In this document: positions 9,728 through 18,082 of the stretch, in pieces
How the letters are laid out: the number at the start of each line of letters is the position of its first letter
How positions within the stretch are numbered: the first letter of the stretch is position 1
Origin: an uncultured Acidobacteriota bacterium
GTDB taxonomy: Bacteria; Acidobacteriota; Thermoanaerobaculia; UBA5066
DNA length: 64,000 nt
Assembly (NCBI GenBank): GCA_903845115.1
Contig: CAIMWE010000076.1
Location: 62,001 to 126,000, forward strand
Reading direction: 5' to 3'
The notes under the pieces: model-generated
What the model was told of the DNA's origin: nothing
What the model saw: the letters and a program-made list of their open reading frames with translations, nothing else
Databases searched by the model: none
Position numbers and translations under genes: made by a program

Positions 9728-9801
9728 TGGCTGGGGGGCAGGGATTCGAACCCCGATAGCCAGATCCAGAGTCTGGAGTCCTACCGTTGGACGACCCCCC
9801 A
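9728..9801 (-). tRNA. tRNA-Gln (anticodon CUG)
   Basis: On the minus strand the sequence folds into a standard cloverleaf: acceptor TGGGGGG/CCCCCCA, D-stem GTCC/GGAC, anticodon stem CCAGA/TCTGG with loop CTCTGGA (anticodon CTG), T-stem CGGGG/CCCTG with loop TTCGAAT, discriminator G and an encoded CCA at 9728-9730. The weak U1-A72 first pair is a known GlnRS identity feature. Total 74 nt. Confidence 0.93.
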
Positions 9802-9855
9802 ACCCGGGCAAGGCCGGGGATTATGGCGGGGAGACCCCGGCCCGTCAATTCGCCG

Positions 9856-10407
9856 TCAGGCTTCCTTGCCGAGGGAGAAGAAGAACTCCGCGAGATCGGC
9901 CGGGTGTCCCGTCCCCTCGAAGGAGAGGCTGATCGTCCCGCCGGACCGCCCCTTGGCCGCGCGGCGGACCGCCGGGCCCACCGCTTTCAGGGCGGCCGGC
10001 TTCCCGGGCTTCCGCCCGGCGCGGCGGGTCCGAGGCTCCGCCTTCGGGACGCTCTCCTTCTTCGCGCCGCGCCCCCGGGGCCGGGCAGCCTTGACGTTCT
10101 TCGGGCGGAGACGCGAGACGTCCGGCGGCCCGAGGCGAATCCCGAATTTCGAGGCGATGGCCTCCACGACCGCCTTCCCCTCGAGCAGCGGCTCTTTCTT
10201 CAGGAGCGACTTCGCAAATTCGAGGGCGGCAGGCCGGTCGATTCCCATCGCCTTGCGGACCTCCCGGATGAGGCCGGCCCCGACCTCTTCCGGAGAGACC
10301 TTGAAGCTCTTCGCGATCGCCGCTTTCACTTCCTTCTCCGTCAAGGACTTCGTCTCCTCGAGGAGGCTCTTCACGAATGCGCGGATCTTTTCGTCGTCGA
10401 GTGCCAT
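9856..10407 (-). CDS. Hypothetical protein with two helical repeats and a basic linker
   Basis: 183 residues, not recognised. The N-terminal half has two related units of about 45 residues: one from AFVKSLLEETKSLTEKEVKA and one from EFAKSLLKKEPLLEGKAVVE, each followed by an AIAxxF-like helix. Then comes a strongly basic, Ala/Pro/Lys/Arg-rich stretch (about residues 95-155) and a short C-terminal segment, GGTISLSFEGTGHPADLAEFFFSLG. The architecture suggests a nucleic-acid-binding or histone-H1-like linker protein; this is inference. A promoter with a palindrome in its spacer lies upstream. Confidence 0.75.
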   Translation of the reverse strand: MALDDEKIRAFVKSLLEETKSLTEKEVKAAIAKSFKVSPEEVGAGLIREVRKAMGIDRPAALEFAKSLLKKEPLLEGKAVVEAIASKFGIRLGPPDVSRLRPKNVKAARPRGRGAKKESVPKAEPRTRRAGRKPGKPAALKAVGPAVRRAAKGRSGGTISLSFEGTGHPADLAEFFFSLGKEA

Positions 10408-10458
10408 CGTTCTTCTCTTTTCTCGTCGCGGCGGCCTTCTGGCTCCGCGAAGACCCAA

Positions 10459-10487
10459 ATCATCACTCAAATGAGTCGCCAAATCAA
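10459..10487 (-). promoter_or_regulatory. Promoter with a 12-bp palindrome in the spacer (repeat-protein gene)
   Basis: Minus-strand -35 TTGATT (10482-10487) and -10 GATGAT (10459-10464) have an ideal 17-bp spacer. The spacer contains the inverted repeat ACTCA-AA-TGAGT (10465-10476), placed as an operator would be. The gene starts at 10407, leaving a leader of about 45 nt. Confidence 0.5.
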
Positions 10488-10635
10488 GACGCCCGGCCCC
10501 GGCGCCTGGCGGGCATTCCCTCCGGCCCGGGCGACCTGCCGACGCTCGCGGGAACCGGGGTGCCGCCCTGCCGAGCCCCTTTCCGCCCTCCCGGAGGGCT
10601 CTCCGCTCCTCGCCAGCGGTAGTACGATGAGCGGC

Positions 10636-12183
10636 ATGTTGAACGAATTTCGCAACGAGCCGTTCACCGATTTTGGCAAGCCCGAGAACCAGGCGGCATT
10701 CACGAAGGCTCTCTCCCTCGCCGGGAGCTCCCTCGGCGAGGAGATTCCCCTCGTCGTCGGCGGGCGGCGCGTCCGGACCGGAAAGCTCCTCTCGAACACC
10801 AACCCGGCGGATCGTTCCGTCGTCCTCTCTCGCCACCACCTCGCCGACAGGAGCGTGGTCGAGAAGGCCATCGCGTCGGCGCGCAAGGCTCAACCCTCCT
10901 GGGGCGCGCTCCCGGCGCGCGAGCGGGCCACGGTCCTCCTCCGGGCGGCCCGGCTCCTCCGGGAGCGCAGGCACGAGATCTCCGCCACGATGGTCCTGGA
11001 GATCGGCAAGTCGTGGCCGGAGGCGGACGTCGAGACCGCCGAGGCGATCGACTTCCTGGAGTTCTATGCGCGGGAGAGCCTGCGGTGGGGCGGGGAGATC
11101 CCCGTCACGCCGTACCCGTCAGAGTTCCCGGAGACCCTCTACGTTCCCCTCGGCGTCGGCACCGTCATTCCGCCGTGGAACTTCCCGGCCGCCATCTGCC
11201 TCGGCATGGCGGCGGCCGCCACCGTCACGGGAAACGCCGTCCTCCTCAAGCCGGCGTCGGACACGCCCCTGGTGGCCTGGCGGCTCTTCCAGATCCTCGA
11301 GGAGGCCGGCCTCCCCGACGGCGTCGTCCAGTACCTTCCCGGCCCGGGCGCGGACGTGGGCGACTACATCGTCGAGCACCCCCTGACGCGGTTCATCTCG
11401 TTCACGGGCTCGAAGGCGGTGGGCCTGGGAATCCAGCAGAAGGCGAGCCTCGCCGCCAAGGGCCAGCTCTTCGTCAAGCGAACGGTCCTGGAGATGGGGG
11501 GCAAGGACTTCATCGTCGTCGACGAGGACGCCGACTTCGACGAGGCCGTCCAGCAGGTCGTCGCCTCGGCGTTCGGGTTCCAGGGGCAGAAGTGCTCGGC
11601 CTGCTCCCGCGCGATCGTCCACAAACGGCTCTACAGGCGCTTCGTGGACGCCGTGGCCGCCAGGACCGAGAAGCTGACCGTCGGGCCCACCACGGACCGG
11701 GGCAATTTCGTGGGCCCCGTCGCTTCCGAGCGGCAGTTCAAGACCGTGACCGACTACATCGGGGTCGGAGGGCGAGAGGCCATGCTCGTGGCCGGCGGGA
11801 CCTCGGACGGAAAGAAGGGGAACTTCATCAGGCCCACCGTCTTCGCCAACGTGCAGGCCAGGCACCGGATCTTCAAGGAGGAGATTTTCGGCCCGGTGCT
11901 CGCGATCACCGAGGCCCGCGATTTCGACCATGCGATCGCCCTGGCGAACGACACGGAGTACGGTCTGACGGGCTCCTACTTCGGACGCGATCGCTACAGG
12001 ATCCAGAGGGCCAAGCGCGAGCTCTTCTGCGGGAACCTCTACATCAACCGCAAGTGCACCGGGGCGCTCGTCGGCGTCCACCCGTTCGGCGGCTTCAACA
12101 TGTCGGGGACCGACAGCAAGGCCGGCGGCCGCGACTACCTCGGCCTGTTCCTGCAGGCGAAGTCGATCTCGGAGAAGTTGTAG
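10636..12183 (+). CDS. rocA: L-glutamate gamma-semialdehyde (1-pyrroline-5-carboxylate) dehydrogenase
   Basis: 515-residue NAD-dependent aldehyde dehydrogenase that oxidises P5C/glutamate semialdehyde to glutamate in proline and arginine breakdown. The catalytic residues are E286 (LEMGGKD) and C320 (GQKCSACSR), the same numbers I recall for Bacillus RocA, which supports the ATG at 10636 over the in-frame ATG at 10627. The cofactor motifs IPPWNFPAA and FTGSKAVG are intact, and the family-specific N-terminus FRNEPFTDF is present. No proline dehydrogenase gene is adjacent. Confidence 0.93.
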   Translation: MLNEFRNEPFTDFGKPENQAAFTKALSLAGSSLGEEIPLVVGGRRVRTGKLLSNTNPADRSVVLSRHHLADRSVVEKAIASARKAQPSWGALPARERATVLLRAARLLRERRHEISATMVLEIGKSWPEADVETAEAIDFLEFYARESLRWGGEIPVTPYPSEFPETLYVPLGVGTVIPPWNFPAAICLGMAAAATVTGNAVLLKPASDTPLVAWRLFQILEEAGLPDGVVQYLPGPGADVGDYIVEHPLTRFISFTGSKAVGLGIQQKASLAAKGQLFVKRTVLEMGGKDFIVVDEDADFDEAVQQVVASAFGFQGQKCSACSRAIVHKRLYRRFVDAVAARTEKLTVGPTTDRGNFVGPVASERQFKTVTDYIGVGGREAMLVAGGTSDGKKGNFIRPTVFANVQARHRIFKEEIFGPVLAITEARDFDHAIALANDTEYGLTGSYFGRDRYRIQRAKRELFCGNLYINRKCTGALVGVHPFGGFNMSGTDSKAGGRDYLGLFLQAKSISEKL

Positions 12184-12184
12184 G

Positions 12185-13303
12185 TCAGGCCGCGTTCAGA
12201 CCGCGGCAGCACGGTTCGGAGCAGCGGTCGTAGACCGAGCCTCGCTGCCGCGGGGCGAATCCCGCCTCGTGGATCAGCGCGACCATGTCGTCCCTCGTCA
12301 TCCGGTTGTGGGCGCCCGCCGCCGCGACGACGTTCTCCTCGATCATGATCGAGCCCAGGTCGTCGGCTCCGAACAGGAGGGACACCTGCCCGACCTTCTT
12401 TCCCTGGGTGACCCAGGAGCCCTGGAGGTGCGGGACGTTGTCGAGATAGAGGCGGGAGACCGCCAGGGTCCGGAGGTAGTCCGCCCCGCCCGAGACCTCG
12501 ACCTGGCCGTCCAGGGCCGTGTTCTCCTCCTGGAACGTCCACGGGATGAAGGCGGTGAACGAGGCGGCCCCCAGTGCGAGCGACTCGTCCTGGAGGGCCC
12601 GGATGACCTCGAGGTGGTGAACGCGCTCCTCCAGGCTCTCTCCGACGCCGAACATCATCGTGGCCGTGGTCGTCATCCCGAGGCGGTGGGCCTCCCGGTG
12701 GACGAGGGACCACTCCCGGACCGGGGACTTGGTGAGCGCCCAGATCCGCTTGCGCACCTGGTCGTCGAGGATCTCGGCCCCGCCGCCCGGGATCGACATC
12801 AGGCCGGCTCTCTGGAGCCGCGTCAGGACGTCCCGGACGGTCGACCTCTCCTTCTTCACCAGGAACCAGATCTCCGGCGCCGAGAACGCGTGGCGGTGGA
12901 TGGAGGGGTAGCTCGACCTCAGGTAGGAGAGGACCTCCTCGTAGTACCCGAACGGGAGGTCTGCGTGGACCCCTCCCTGCAGCAGGACTCCCGTCCCCCC
13001 CAGCGCGAGCGTCTCGTCCACCTTTCTCCCGATCTCCTCCGCCGGAAGGACGTAGCTGTCGGGATCGCCCACCTTCCGGTAGAAGGCGCAGAACGCGCAG
13101 CGGTAGATGCAGACGTTCGTGTAGTTGATGTTCCGGTCGACCTGGTAGGTGGCCGTCGCCTCCTGCTGAAGGCGGCACCGGACCTCGTGCGCCGCCTGCC
13201 CGAGGTCGAGGAGAGAGGCCTCGCCCAGGAGGCGCACCGCGTCGTCGGGGGTCAGCCGCAAGCCCGACCGCGCCTCGCACAGGATCTCCCGGACGGGACG
13301 CAC
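12185..13303 (-). CDS. mqnC: Cyclic dehypoxanthinyl futalosine synthase (radical SAM)
   Basis: 372-residue radical SAM enzyme of the futalosine route to menaquinone, cyclising dehypoxanthine futalosine. The [4Fe-4S] motif CIYRCAFC supplies C65, C69 and C72. Family segments QGGVHADLPFGYYEE, SIPGGGAEIL and FIPWTFQEENTAL distinguish MqnC from MqnE. The GTG start at 13301-13303 shares one base with the mqnA stop and has GGGAGGG upstream, so the pair is translationally coupled. Confidence 0.93.
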   Translation of the reverse strand: MRPVREILCEARSGLRLTPDDAVRLLGEASLLDLGQAAHEVRCRLQQEATATYQVDRNINYTNVCIYRCAFCAFYRKVGDPDSYVLPAEEIGRKVDETLALGGTGVLLQGGVHADLPFGYYEEVLSYLRSSYPSIHRHAFSAPEIWFLVKKERSTVRDVLTRLQRAGLMSIPGGGAEILDDQVRKRIWALTKSPVREWSLVHREAHRLGMTTTATMMFGVGESLEERVHHLEVIRALQDESLALGAASFTAFIPWTFQEENTALDGQVEVSGGADYLRTLAVSRLYLDNVPHLQGSWVTQGKKVGQVSLLFGADDLGSIMIEENVVAAAGAHNRMTRDDMVALIHEAGFAPRQRGSVYDRCSEPCCRGLNAA

Positions 13304-14112
13304 TAGCCCTCCCTTCGCGGGACGAGAGGAATGCCGGCGAACGGCGGAAGGTCCGACGACGGGATGAGGCCGTGCGCGGCCGCCCTCCGGTAGAACTCGG
13401 AGAGACCCGCCTCGTCCTCCTCCTCGAGGTCGTGGTGGAGGTTCTCCACCAGGTACGTCGACAGGAAGGGTGCGCCGAGGCCCGTCCTGAACGCCGCCTC
13501 GCGGATGATGCGGTCGATCTTCCGCCTGCCGAAATCCCGCGACCAGAAGAACGGGTCGGGGGGGATCCCGGGGCGGACCGCCCAGACCGCGAAGACGAAC
13601 GGCAGACCGGTCAGCGCCCTCCATTCCTCCGCGAGGTCGAGGACCAGGAGGCCCGTCAGGTCGGCGCGAAGGGCCGGGTCGCCGATCAGGAGGGTGGCGT
13701 CGTGGTGGGCCAGCATCTCCGAGAGATCGGGCGCCGCGACGTGGAACTCCGGGACCCGCCCGTAGCGGTCGGCGAGCAGGATCCGGACCATCGCGGCGGA
13801 CGAGCGGGACGAGGAGTCGACGGCCACGGTGCGCACGCGGTCGAACGGGACCTTGGAGGCGAGCAGGACGCTCCGCACTTTCTCCCGGGAGGCGATCCCG
13901 AGGCCGCGGACGATCCGGAGGCCAGGGATTCGCGCCGCCTCGATCGAGGGGATGAGGCCGGCGTCCACCTCCCCCCGCTTCAGGCGGTCCGCACAGGCCG
14001 AAGGGATGTCGGTGATCGACTCGACCCCTTCGACCGTCCCCTTCAGGAAGCCCCAGGTGAGCGGCCAGGCATTGACGAAGTCGACGAGTGAGACGCGGAT
14101 CGGCGAGATCAT
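13303..14112 (-). CDS. mqnA: Chorismate dehydratase
   Basis: 269-residue enzyme with a periplasmic-binding-protein fold that makes 3-[(1-carboxyvinyl)oxy]benzoate from chorismate, the first step of the futalosine menaquinone pathway. Typical segments are VSLVDFVNAWPLTWGF at the N-terminus, IPSIEAAR, and TVAVDSSSRSSAAMVRIL. A GGAAGG ribosome site precedes the ATG. It forms a two-gene operon with mqnC. Later-pathway-type genes (ubiA- and ubiX-like) lie elsewhere in the window; mqnB, mqnD and mqnE are not here. Confidence 0.9.
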   Translation of the reverse strand: MISPIRVSLVDFVNAWPLTWGFLKGTVEGVESITDIPSACADRLKRGEVDAGLIPSIEAARIPGLRIVRGLGIASREKVRSVLLASKVPFDRVRTVAVDSSSRSSAAMVRILLADRYGRVPEFHVAAPDLSEMLAHHDATLLIGDPALRADLTGLLVLDLAEEWRALTGLPFVFAVWAVRPGIPPDPFFWSRDFGRRKIDRIIREAAFRTGLGAPFLSTYLVENLHHDLEEEDEAGLSEFYRRAAAHGLIPSSDLPPFAGIPLVPRREG

Positions 14113-14174
14113 GTCCTTCCCTTCCGGATGATACGTCCGCGCCGTCTCCGCGGACTCGGGCAGAATCGGGCCCG

Positions 14175-14801
14175 ATGCCTCCCCGCCGTGCCGCCCTCGA
14201 CCTGATCGCGCGATTCCACCGCGCCGCTGTCTTCTCGAGGCGGGTGGAGGTCCTGTCGCGCGAGATCGCCTCGGTGCTTCCCCCCGGCCGGATGCTGGAC
14301 ATCGGCTCCGGAAGCGGGCTCGTCGCCACCGCCGTCGCCCGCCTACGCTCCGACGTCACCGTCGAGGGGCTCGACGTGATGGTCCGCCCCGACGCCGCGA
14401 TCCCGACCTCGGCGTTCGACGGGACGACGATCCCCCTTCGCGACGACTGCGCCCAGAGCGCCATCCTGATCGACGTCCTCCACCACGCGGTCGATCCCCT
14501 CCGGCTCCTGTCCGAGTGCGCCCGCGTCGCCCGGACGGTCGTGGTGAAGGACCATTTCTCGGAGAGCTGGCTCGACCGGAGGACCCTCGAGCTGATGGAC
14601 TGGATCGGGAACAGGCCGCACGGGGTCGTCCTGCCGTTCACCTACCTCGACCTGCCCGCGTGGGAGCGAATCCACGGCGGGGCCGGGCTGATCGAGAAGT
14701 CCCGCGGGTCCGTTCCCGGGCTCTACCCGTTCCCTCTCTCCGCCCTTTTCGGCCGCGGACTGCACTTCCTCTCCCTGCTCGAGCGGCGAACTCCAGGCTA
14801 G
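14175..14801 (+). CDS. Class I SAM-dependent methyltransferase
   Basis: 208-residue Rossmann-fold methyltransferase. Motif I is MLDIGSGSGLVATAVA, an acidic VEGLDV follows, and motif IV is LIDVLHHAVDP. Substrate unknown. The ATG at 14175 avoids the upstream coding region of divergent mqnA. Its TAG stop overlaps the stop of the convergent kinase gene through a shared CTAG. Confidence 0.85.
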   Translation: MPPRRAALDLIARFHRAAVFSRRVEVLSREIASVLPPGRMLDIGSGSGLVATAVARLRSDVTVEGLDVMVRPDAAIPTSAFDGTTIPLRDDCAQSAILIDVLHHAVDPLRLLSECARVARTVVVKDHFSESWLDRRTLELMDWIGNRPHGVVLPFTYLDLPAWERIHGGAGLIEKSRGSVPGLYPFPLSALFGRGLHFLSLLERRTPG

Positions 14802-15316
14802 ATCCGGGCGTCCAGCGCCCGGACCGCCGAGAGCGCCCGCTCGACCCGGCCCGGCCCGGCCCCGACGATCTCGACGACCGTCGCCGCGTACTCGCGAAGG
14901 GTGGCGACGAAGAGGGCGTGCAGCTCGGCCCGGAGGTGCCCGCGGTCCCGGCTCGGGTCGGGCCGCCAGGGCAGGTCGGGCAGGTGGAGGAGATAGAGGT
15001 CGGCGAGACGCGCCCGGGCCTCCCTCTCCACCCACCGCGGGCACCTCCCGTAGTAGTGGCGGGAATAGAGGACCGTGGAGATCAGGTCGGTGTCGAGGAT
15101 CAACAGATCCGGCGCCGACCGTTCCGCCTCTTCCACGGCCCGGACGTGGGCCCGCGCGATCGGGGCGACGTCCGACAGGGTGAGCGGGGCGCCCTTCGCC
15201 TCGGCGTAGGTCCGCGAGGCCTCCGGGACCCACGGAACGCCCATCCGGGCCGCGACGGCCGCCGCGGCGGTGCTCTTACCGGTGCACTCCGATCCGGTCA
15301 GGACGACGCGGCGCAC
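14798..15316 (-). CDS. ATP-binding protein, NadR-type ribosylnicotinamide kinase domain
   Basis: 172-residue P-loop protein resembling the C-terminal kinase domain of NadR, which phosphorylates nicotinamide riboside to NMN. The Walker A motif is GSECTGKS near the N-terminus, then PEASRTYAE and LLILDTDLISTVLYS; Arg-rich lid residues follow. The GTG start at 15314-15316 lies 7 bp after the pnuC stop with GAGGG upstream. The neighbouring NR importer strongly supports the role. No NMN adenylyltransferase or HTH domain is fused here. Confidence 0.85.
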   Translation of the reverse strand: MRRVVLTGSECTGKSTAAAAVAARMGVPWVPEASRTYAEAKGAPLTLSDVAPIARAHVRAVEEAERSAPDLLILDTDLISTVLYSRHYYGRCPRWVEREARARLADLYLLHLPDLPWRPDPSRDRGHLRAELHALFVATLREYAATVVEIVGAGPGRVERALSAVRALDARI

Positions 15317-15323
15317 GGCGCCC

Positions 15324-15893
15324 TCAGGGCTCCGCGCCCGCAGCGAGGCTTCGCCGCCAGCTCCTCGCCCCCTGGATGGCGAGGCCCAGGAAGACCGCGT
15401 AGAGGCCCGCCGTGAGGAACAGGTGCTTGGCGACGTAGATGCCGACGTAGACGGCGTCCACCGCGATCCAGACCCACCAGTTCTCCAGCCACTTCCTCGT
15501 CTGCATCCACTGCGCCACCAGGCTGAAGCTGGTCGTCGTCGAGTCCCAGAACGGCATCGAGGCGTCGGTGTGCCCGCTGAGGGCGAGGCCGAGGGCCGCC
15601 GCACCGGCGGCGCCCCCCGCGCCGAGGAACAGCGGCGCCAGGCGAGGCGCCCGCGTCACGCGAAGGGAGCCGTCCTCCGTCTCCCCGTGCTCCCACGCCC
15701 ACCAGCCGTAGAGGCACAGGACCACGTACACCACCTGGAGGCCCATGTCGGCGTAGAGCCGCGCCTTCCAGAAGACGACGATGAAGAGGCCCACGTTCAC
15801 GAGGCCCGTCGGCCACCCCCAGACGTTTTCCTTCACGATCAGCCAGACGCTCGCGACGCCGAACAGGACCCCCGCGATCTCCCAGGGACTCAT
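15324..15893 (-). CDS. pnuC: Nicotinamide riboside transporter PnuC
   Basis: 189-residue polytopic membrane protein with about seven hydrophobic segments. The signature WPTGLVNVGLFIVVFWKARLY near residues 27-47 and the later W-rich segment ENWWVWIAVDAVYVG match PnuC transporters, which move nicotinamide riboside by facilitated diffusion driven by intracellular phosphorylation. The downstream gene encodes the matching kinase. Confidence 0.92.
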   Translation of the reverse strand: MSPWEIAGVLFGVASVWLIVKENVWGWPTGLVNVGLFIVVFWKARLYADMGLQVVYVVLCLYGWWAWEHGETEDGSLRVTRAPRLAPLFLGAGGAAGAAALGLALSGHTDASMPFWDSTTTSFSLVAQWMQTRKWLENWWVWIAVDAVYVGIYVAKHLFLTAGLYAVFLGLAIQGARSWRRSLAAGAEP

Positions 15894-16059
15894 CCGGCTC
15901 GTCCTCCCGCGGGGCCGGGGGCGATGGCCTCGCCCGGAGGCGGCTCCGCGCCCAGCTGGTCCCGTCGTTCCGGCACGGGGGAGACCTTACCTCGCCGGCG
16001 TTCGCCACGGGGATCGCCCGGTCCTCTTTCGCCCTCCGGGCAGCCCCGGCGCTCCAGGG

Positions 16060-17220
16060 TCAGGACGCCGGCCTTCCGCGGATCCGGTCGTCCGGCAGGG
16101 TCAGGGTCGCGGCCACGGCCAGGAGCGGCAGCACCGAGACGAGGAGGAGGGGAGCCGCCACGCCATGGTGATCGGCCAGCCGGCCGAGCAGCGGCGCGGC
16201 GACACCTCCCGCCGTCACGCCCAGACCGAGCGTCAGGCCCGACGCGGTGCCGACGCGGTTCGGAAGGTACTCCTGCCCCATGACGACGAGGACGCTGAAC
16301 GGCAGGTAGAGCGTGAAGCCGATCGGCACGAGCAGCGCCGTCGCCAGCCGGGCGTCGTGCGCACGCGAGAGGGCGAGCAGCATCGGCGCGAGGAGGCCGA
16401 GGGAGCAGAGGACGACGACTCGCCGTCCGTGCCGGTCGGCCAGCCGGCCGCCGACGATGGTCGCCAGGACGCCAGTCCCCAGGAGAAGGGCGAGAGCCGT
16501 CGCCCCGTCCGCCTTGGAGCGCCCCAGGGCCTTGGCGTAGAAGAGCGGGACGAAGGCCGAGAGCCCGGTGTAGATCACCGACCGGCTGACCACCACGACT
16601 CCGAGGCGGGCGAAGGGCCTCCACCGGTCCGGCACCCGCGCGCCCGTTCCGCGGTCTCCGGGCTCGGGCCTGAGGGCTCGGAGACGGGGGATCTGGGTGA
16701 AGAGGAAGGCGGCGACGGCCAGCATCGGGACCACCATCACCAGGGACGAACGGAGGCCGAAGGCGAGGACGAGCGGCGTGATGAGGAGCGGACCGGTGGC
16801 GACGCCGAGGTTGCCGCCGGTCGAGAAGATGCTCATCCCCGTCGCCCGCCTGTCCCCGGAGACGTAGTTCGCCGCACGCGACCCCTCCGGGTGGAAGGCC
16901 GCGATCCCCAGGCCGCTGAACGCCACCGCCGCCGCGATCAGGGGATAGGTCGGGGCGAGCCCCGAGAGGGCCATCCCGACTCCGGCGGCGGCGACGCCGG
17001 CCGGGATGAGCCACGGCGAGGGGCGGCGGTCCGCCAGGTAGCCGAAGACGGGCTGAACGACGGAGGAGGCCACGTTCGCGGCGAGGACGAGACCTCCGGC
17101 GGCCGCGTACGAGAGACCCCGTTCGGCGATGAAGAAGGGGAGGAGCGCCGGCAGGATCCCCTGGTTCAGGTCGGTCATGAGGTGTCCGAGCATCAGGGTT
17201 CCCAGGAGCCTTCTGTTCAC
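16060..17220 (-). CDS. MFS transporter, fosmidomycin-resistance (Fsr)-like
   Basis: 386-residue, 12-helix major facilitator. The N-terminus LGHLMTDLNQGILPALLPFF and the segment GIAAFHPEGSRAANYVSG match the Fsr subfamily. A cytoplasmic loop near residues 195-215 is rich in Arg/Pro. Drug efflux is the family expectation; the real substrate is unknown. It is not closely coupled to neighbours; the 166 bp before pnuC holds nothing I recognise. Confidence 0.88.
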   Translation of the reverse strand: MNRRLLGTLMLGHLMTDLNQGILPALLPFFIAERGLSYAAAGGLVLAANVASSVVQPVFGYLADRRPSPWLIPAGVAAAGVGMALSGLAPTYPLIAAAVAFSGLGIAAFHPEGSRAANYVSGDRRATGMSIFSTGGNLGVATGPLLITPLVLAFGLRSSLVMVVPMLAVAAFLFTQIPRLRALRPEPGDRGTGARVPDRWRPFARLGVVVVSRSVIYTGLSAFVPLFYAKALGRSKADGATALALLLGTGVLATIVGGRLADRHGRRVVVLCSLGLLAPMLLALSRAHDARLATALLVPIGFTLYLPFSVLVVMGQEYLPNRVGTASGLTLGLGVTAGGVAAPLLGRLADHHGVAAPLLLVSVLPLLAVAATLTLPDDRIRGRPAS

Positions 17221-17338
17221 GGCCCCGTTCTCGGCGAGAGGCGCGGGATTGTCAACCCCGAGGGAGATCGGGGGAGCCGCTTCACGTTCCCGCGGGTCGA
17301 TGGGCCGATGACGCTTGTCCCGACGGGACCCGGGGAGG

Positions 17339-18082
17339 TCAGGCGAAGGAGTAGTGCCGGATGCTCGCGAGGCCCTTGAGGAGGTCGGCCCGGAAGTCTG
17401 GGTGCGAGATGGAGATGAGAGCTTCCCCCCGTTCCCGGAGCGTCTTCCCGCGGAGGTTGACGGCGCCGTACTCCGTGACGATCCAGTGGACGTGGCCCCG
17501 CGTCGTGACGACCCCGGAGCCCGGGATCAGCTCCCGGACGATCCGGGAGACCTTTCTCCCCTGCGCCGTCGACGGCAGGGCCAGGATCGGCTTTCCCCCC
17601 TTCGAGAGGGCCGCGCCGCGCATGAAGTCCATCTGCCCGCCGATGCCCGAGTAGATCCGGTGGCCGATCGAGTCGGCGCAGACCTGTCCGGTCAGGTCGA
17701 TCTGGAGCGCCGAGTTGATGGCGACGACCTTGTCGTTCTTCCGGATCGCCGCCGTGTCGTTCGTCCGGTCGCACGGGTGGAACTCGACCAGTGGATTGTC
17801 GTTGACGAAGTCGTAGAGCCGCCGCGTTCCCGCGACGAAGCTCGTGATGAGCCGGTTCGTGACCGCCCCGGACTCCACGAGGTCCACGACCCGGTCCGAG
17901 AACATCTCGGTGTGGATCCCGAGATCGTGCTTCGACTTCAGCCGGGCGAGCGCGGCGTCCGGGATGGCGCCGATCCCCATCTGGAGCGTGGACCCGTCCT
18001 CCACGAGCCCAGCGATCAGGTTGCCGATGTGCGCCTCGGCGGCCGAGAGATTCGACCTATTCGCGCAAATCGATGCCGTTCT
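17339..18082 (-). pseudogene. 5'-truncated 4-hydroxybutyrate/acetyl-CoA transferase (C-terminal half)
   Basis: The frame encodes only the C-terminal domain of a CoA-transferase/hydrolase of the Cat2/AbfT type: EDGSTLQMGIGAIPDAAL, then LGIHTEMFSD with the catalytic-type Glu, then QVCADSIGHRIYSGIGGQMDFMRGA. Full proteins are about 430 residues; here the homology begins about 25 residues before a GTG at 18002-18004, directly after the stop of the thioesterase gene, and the first ~200 residues are missing. No ATG or ribosome site exists. The remaining half shows no frameshift, suggesting recent truncation. The boundary at 18082 is the last base before the thioesterase stop. Confidence 0.75.
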
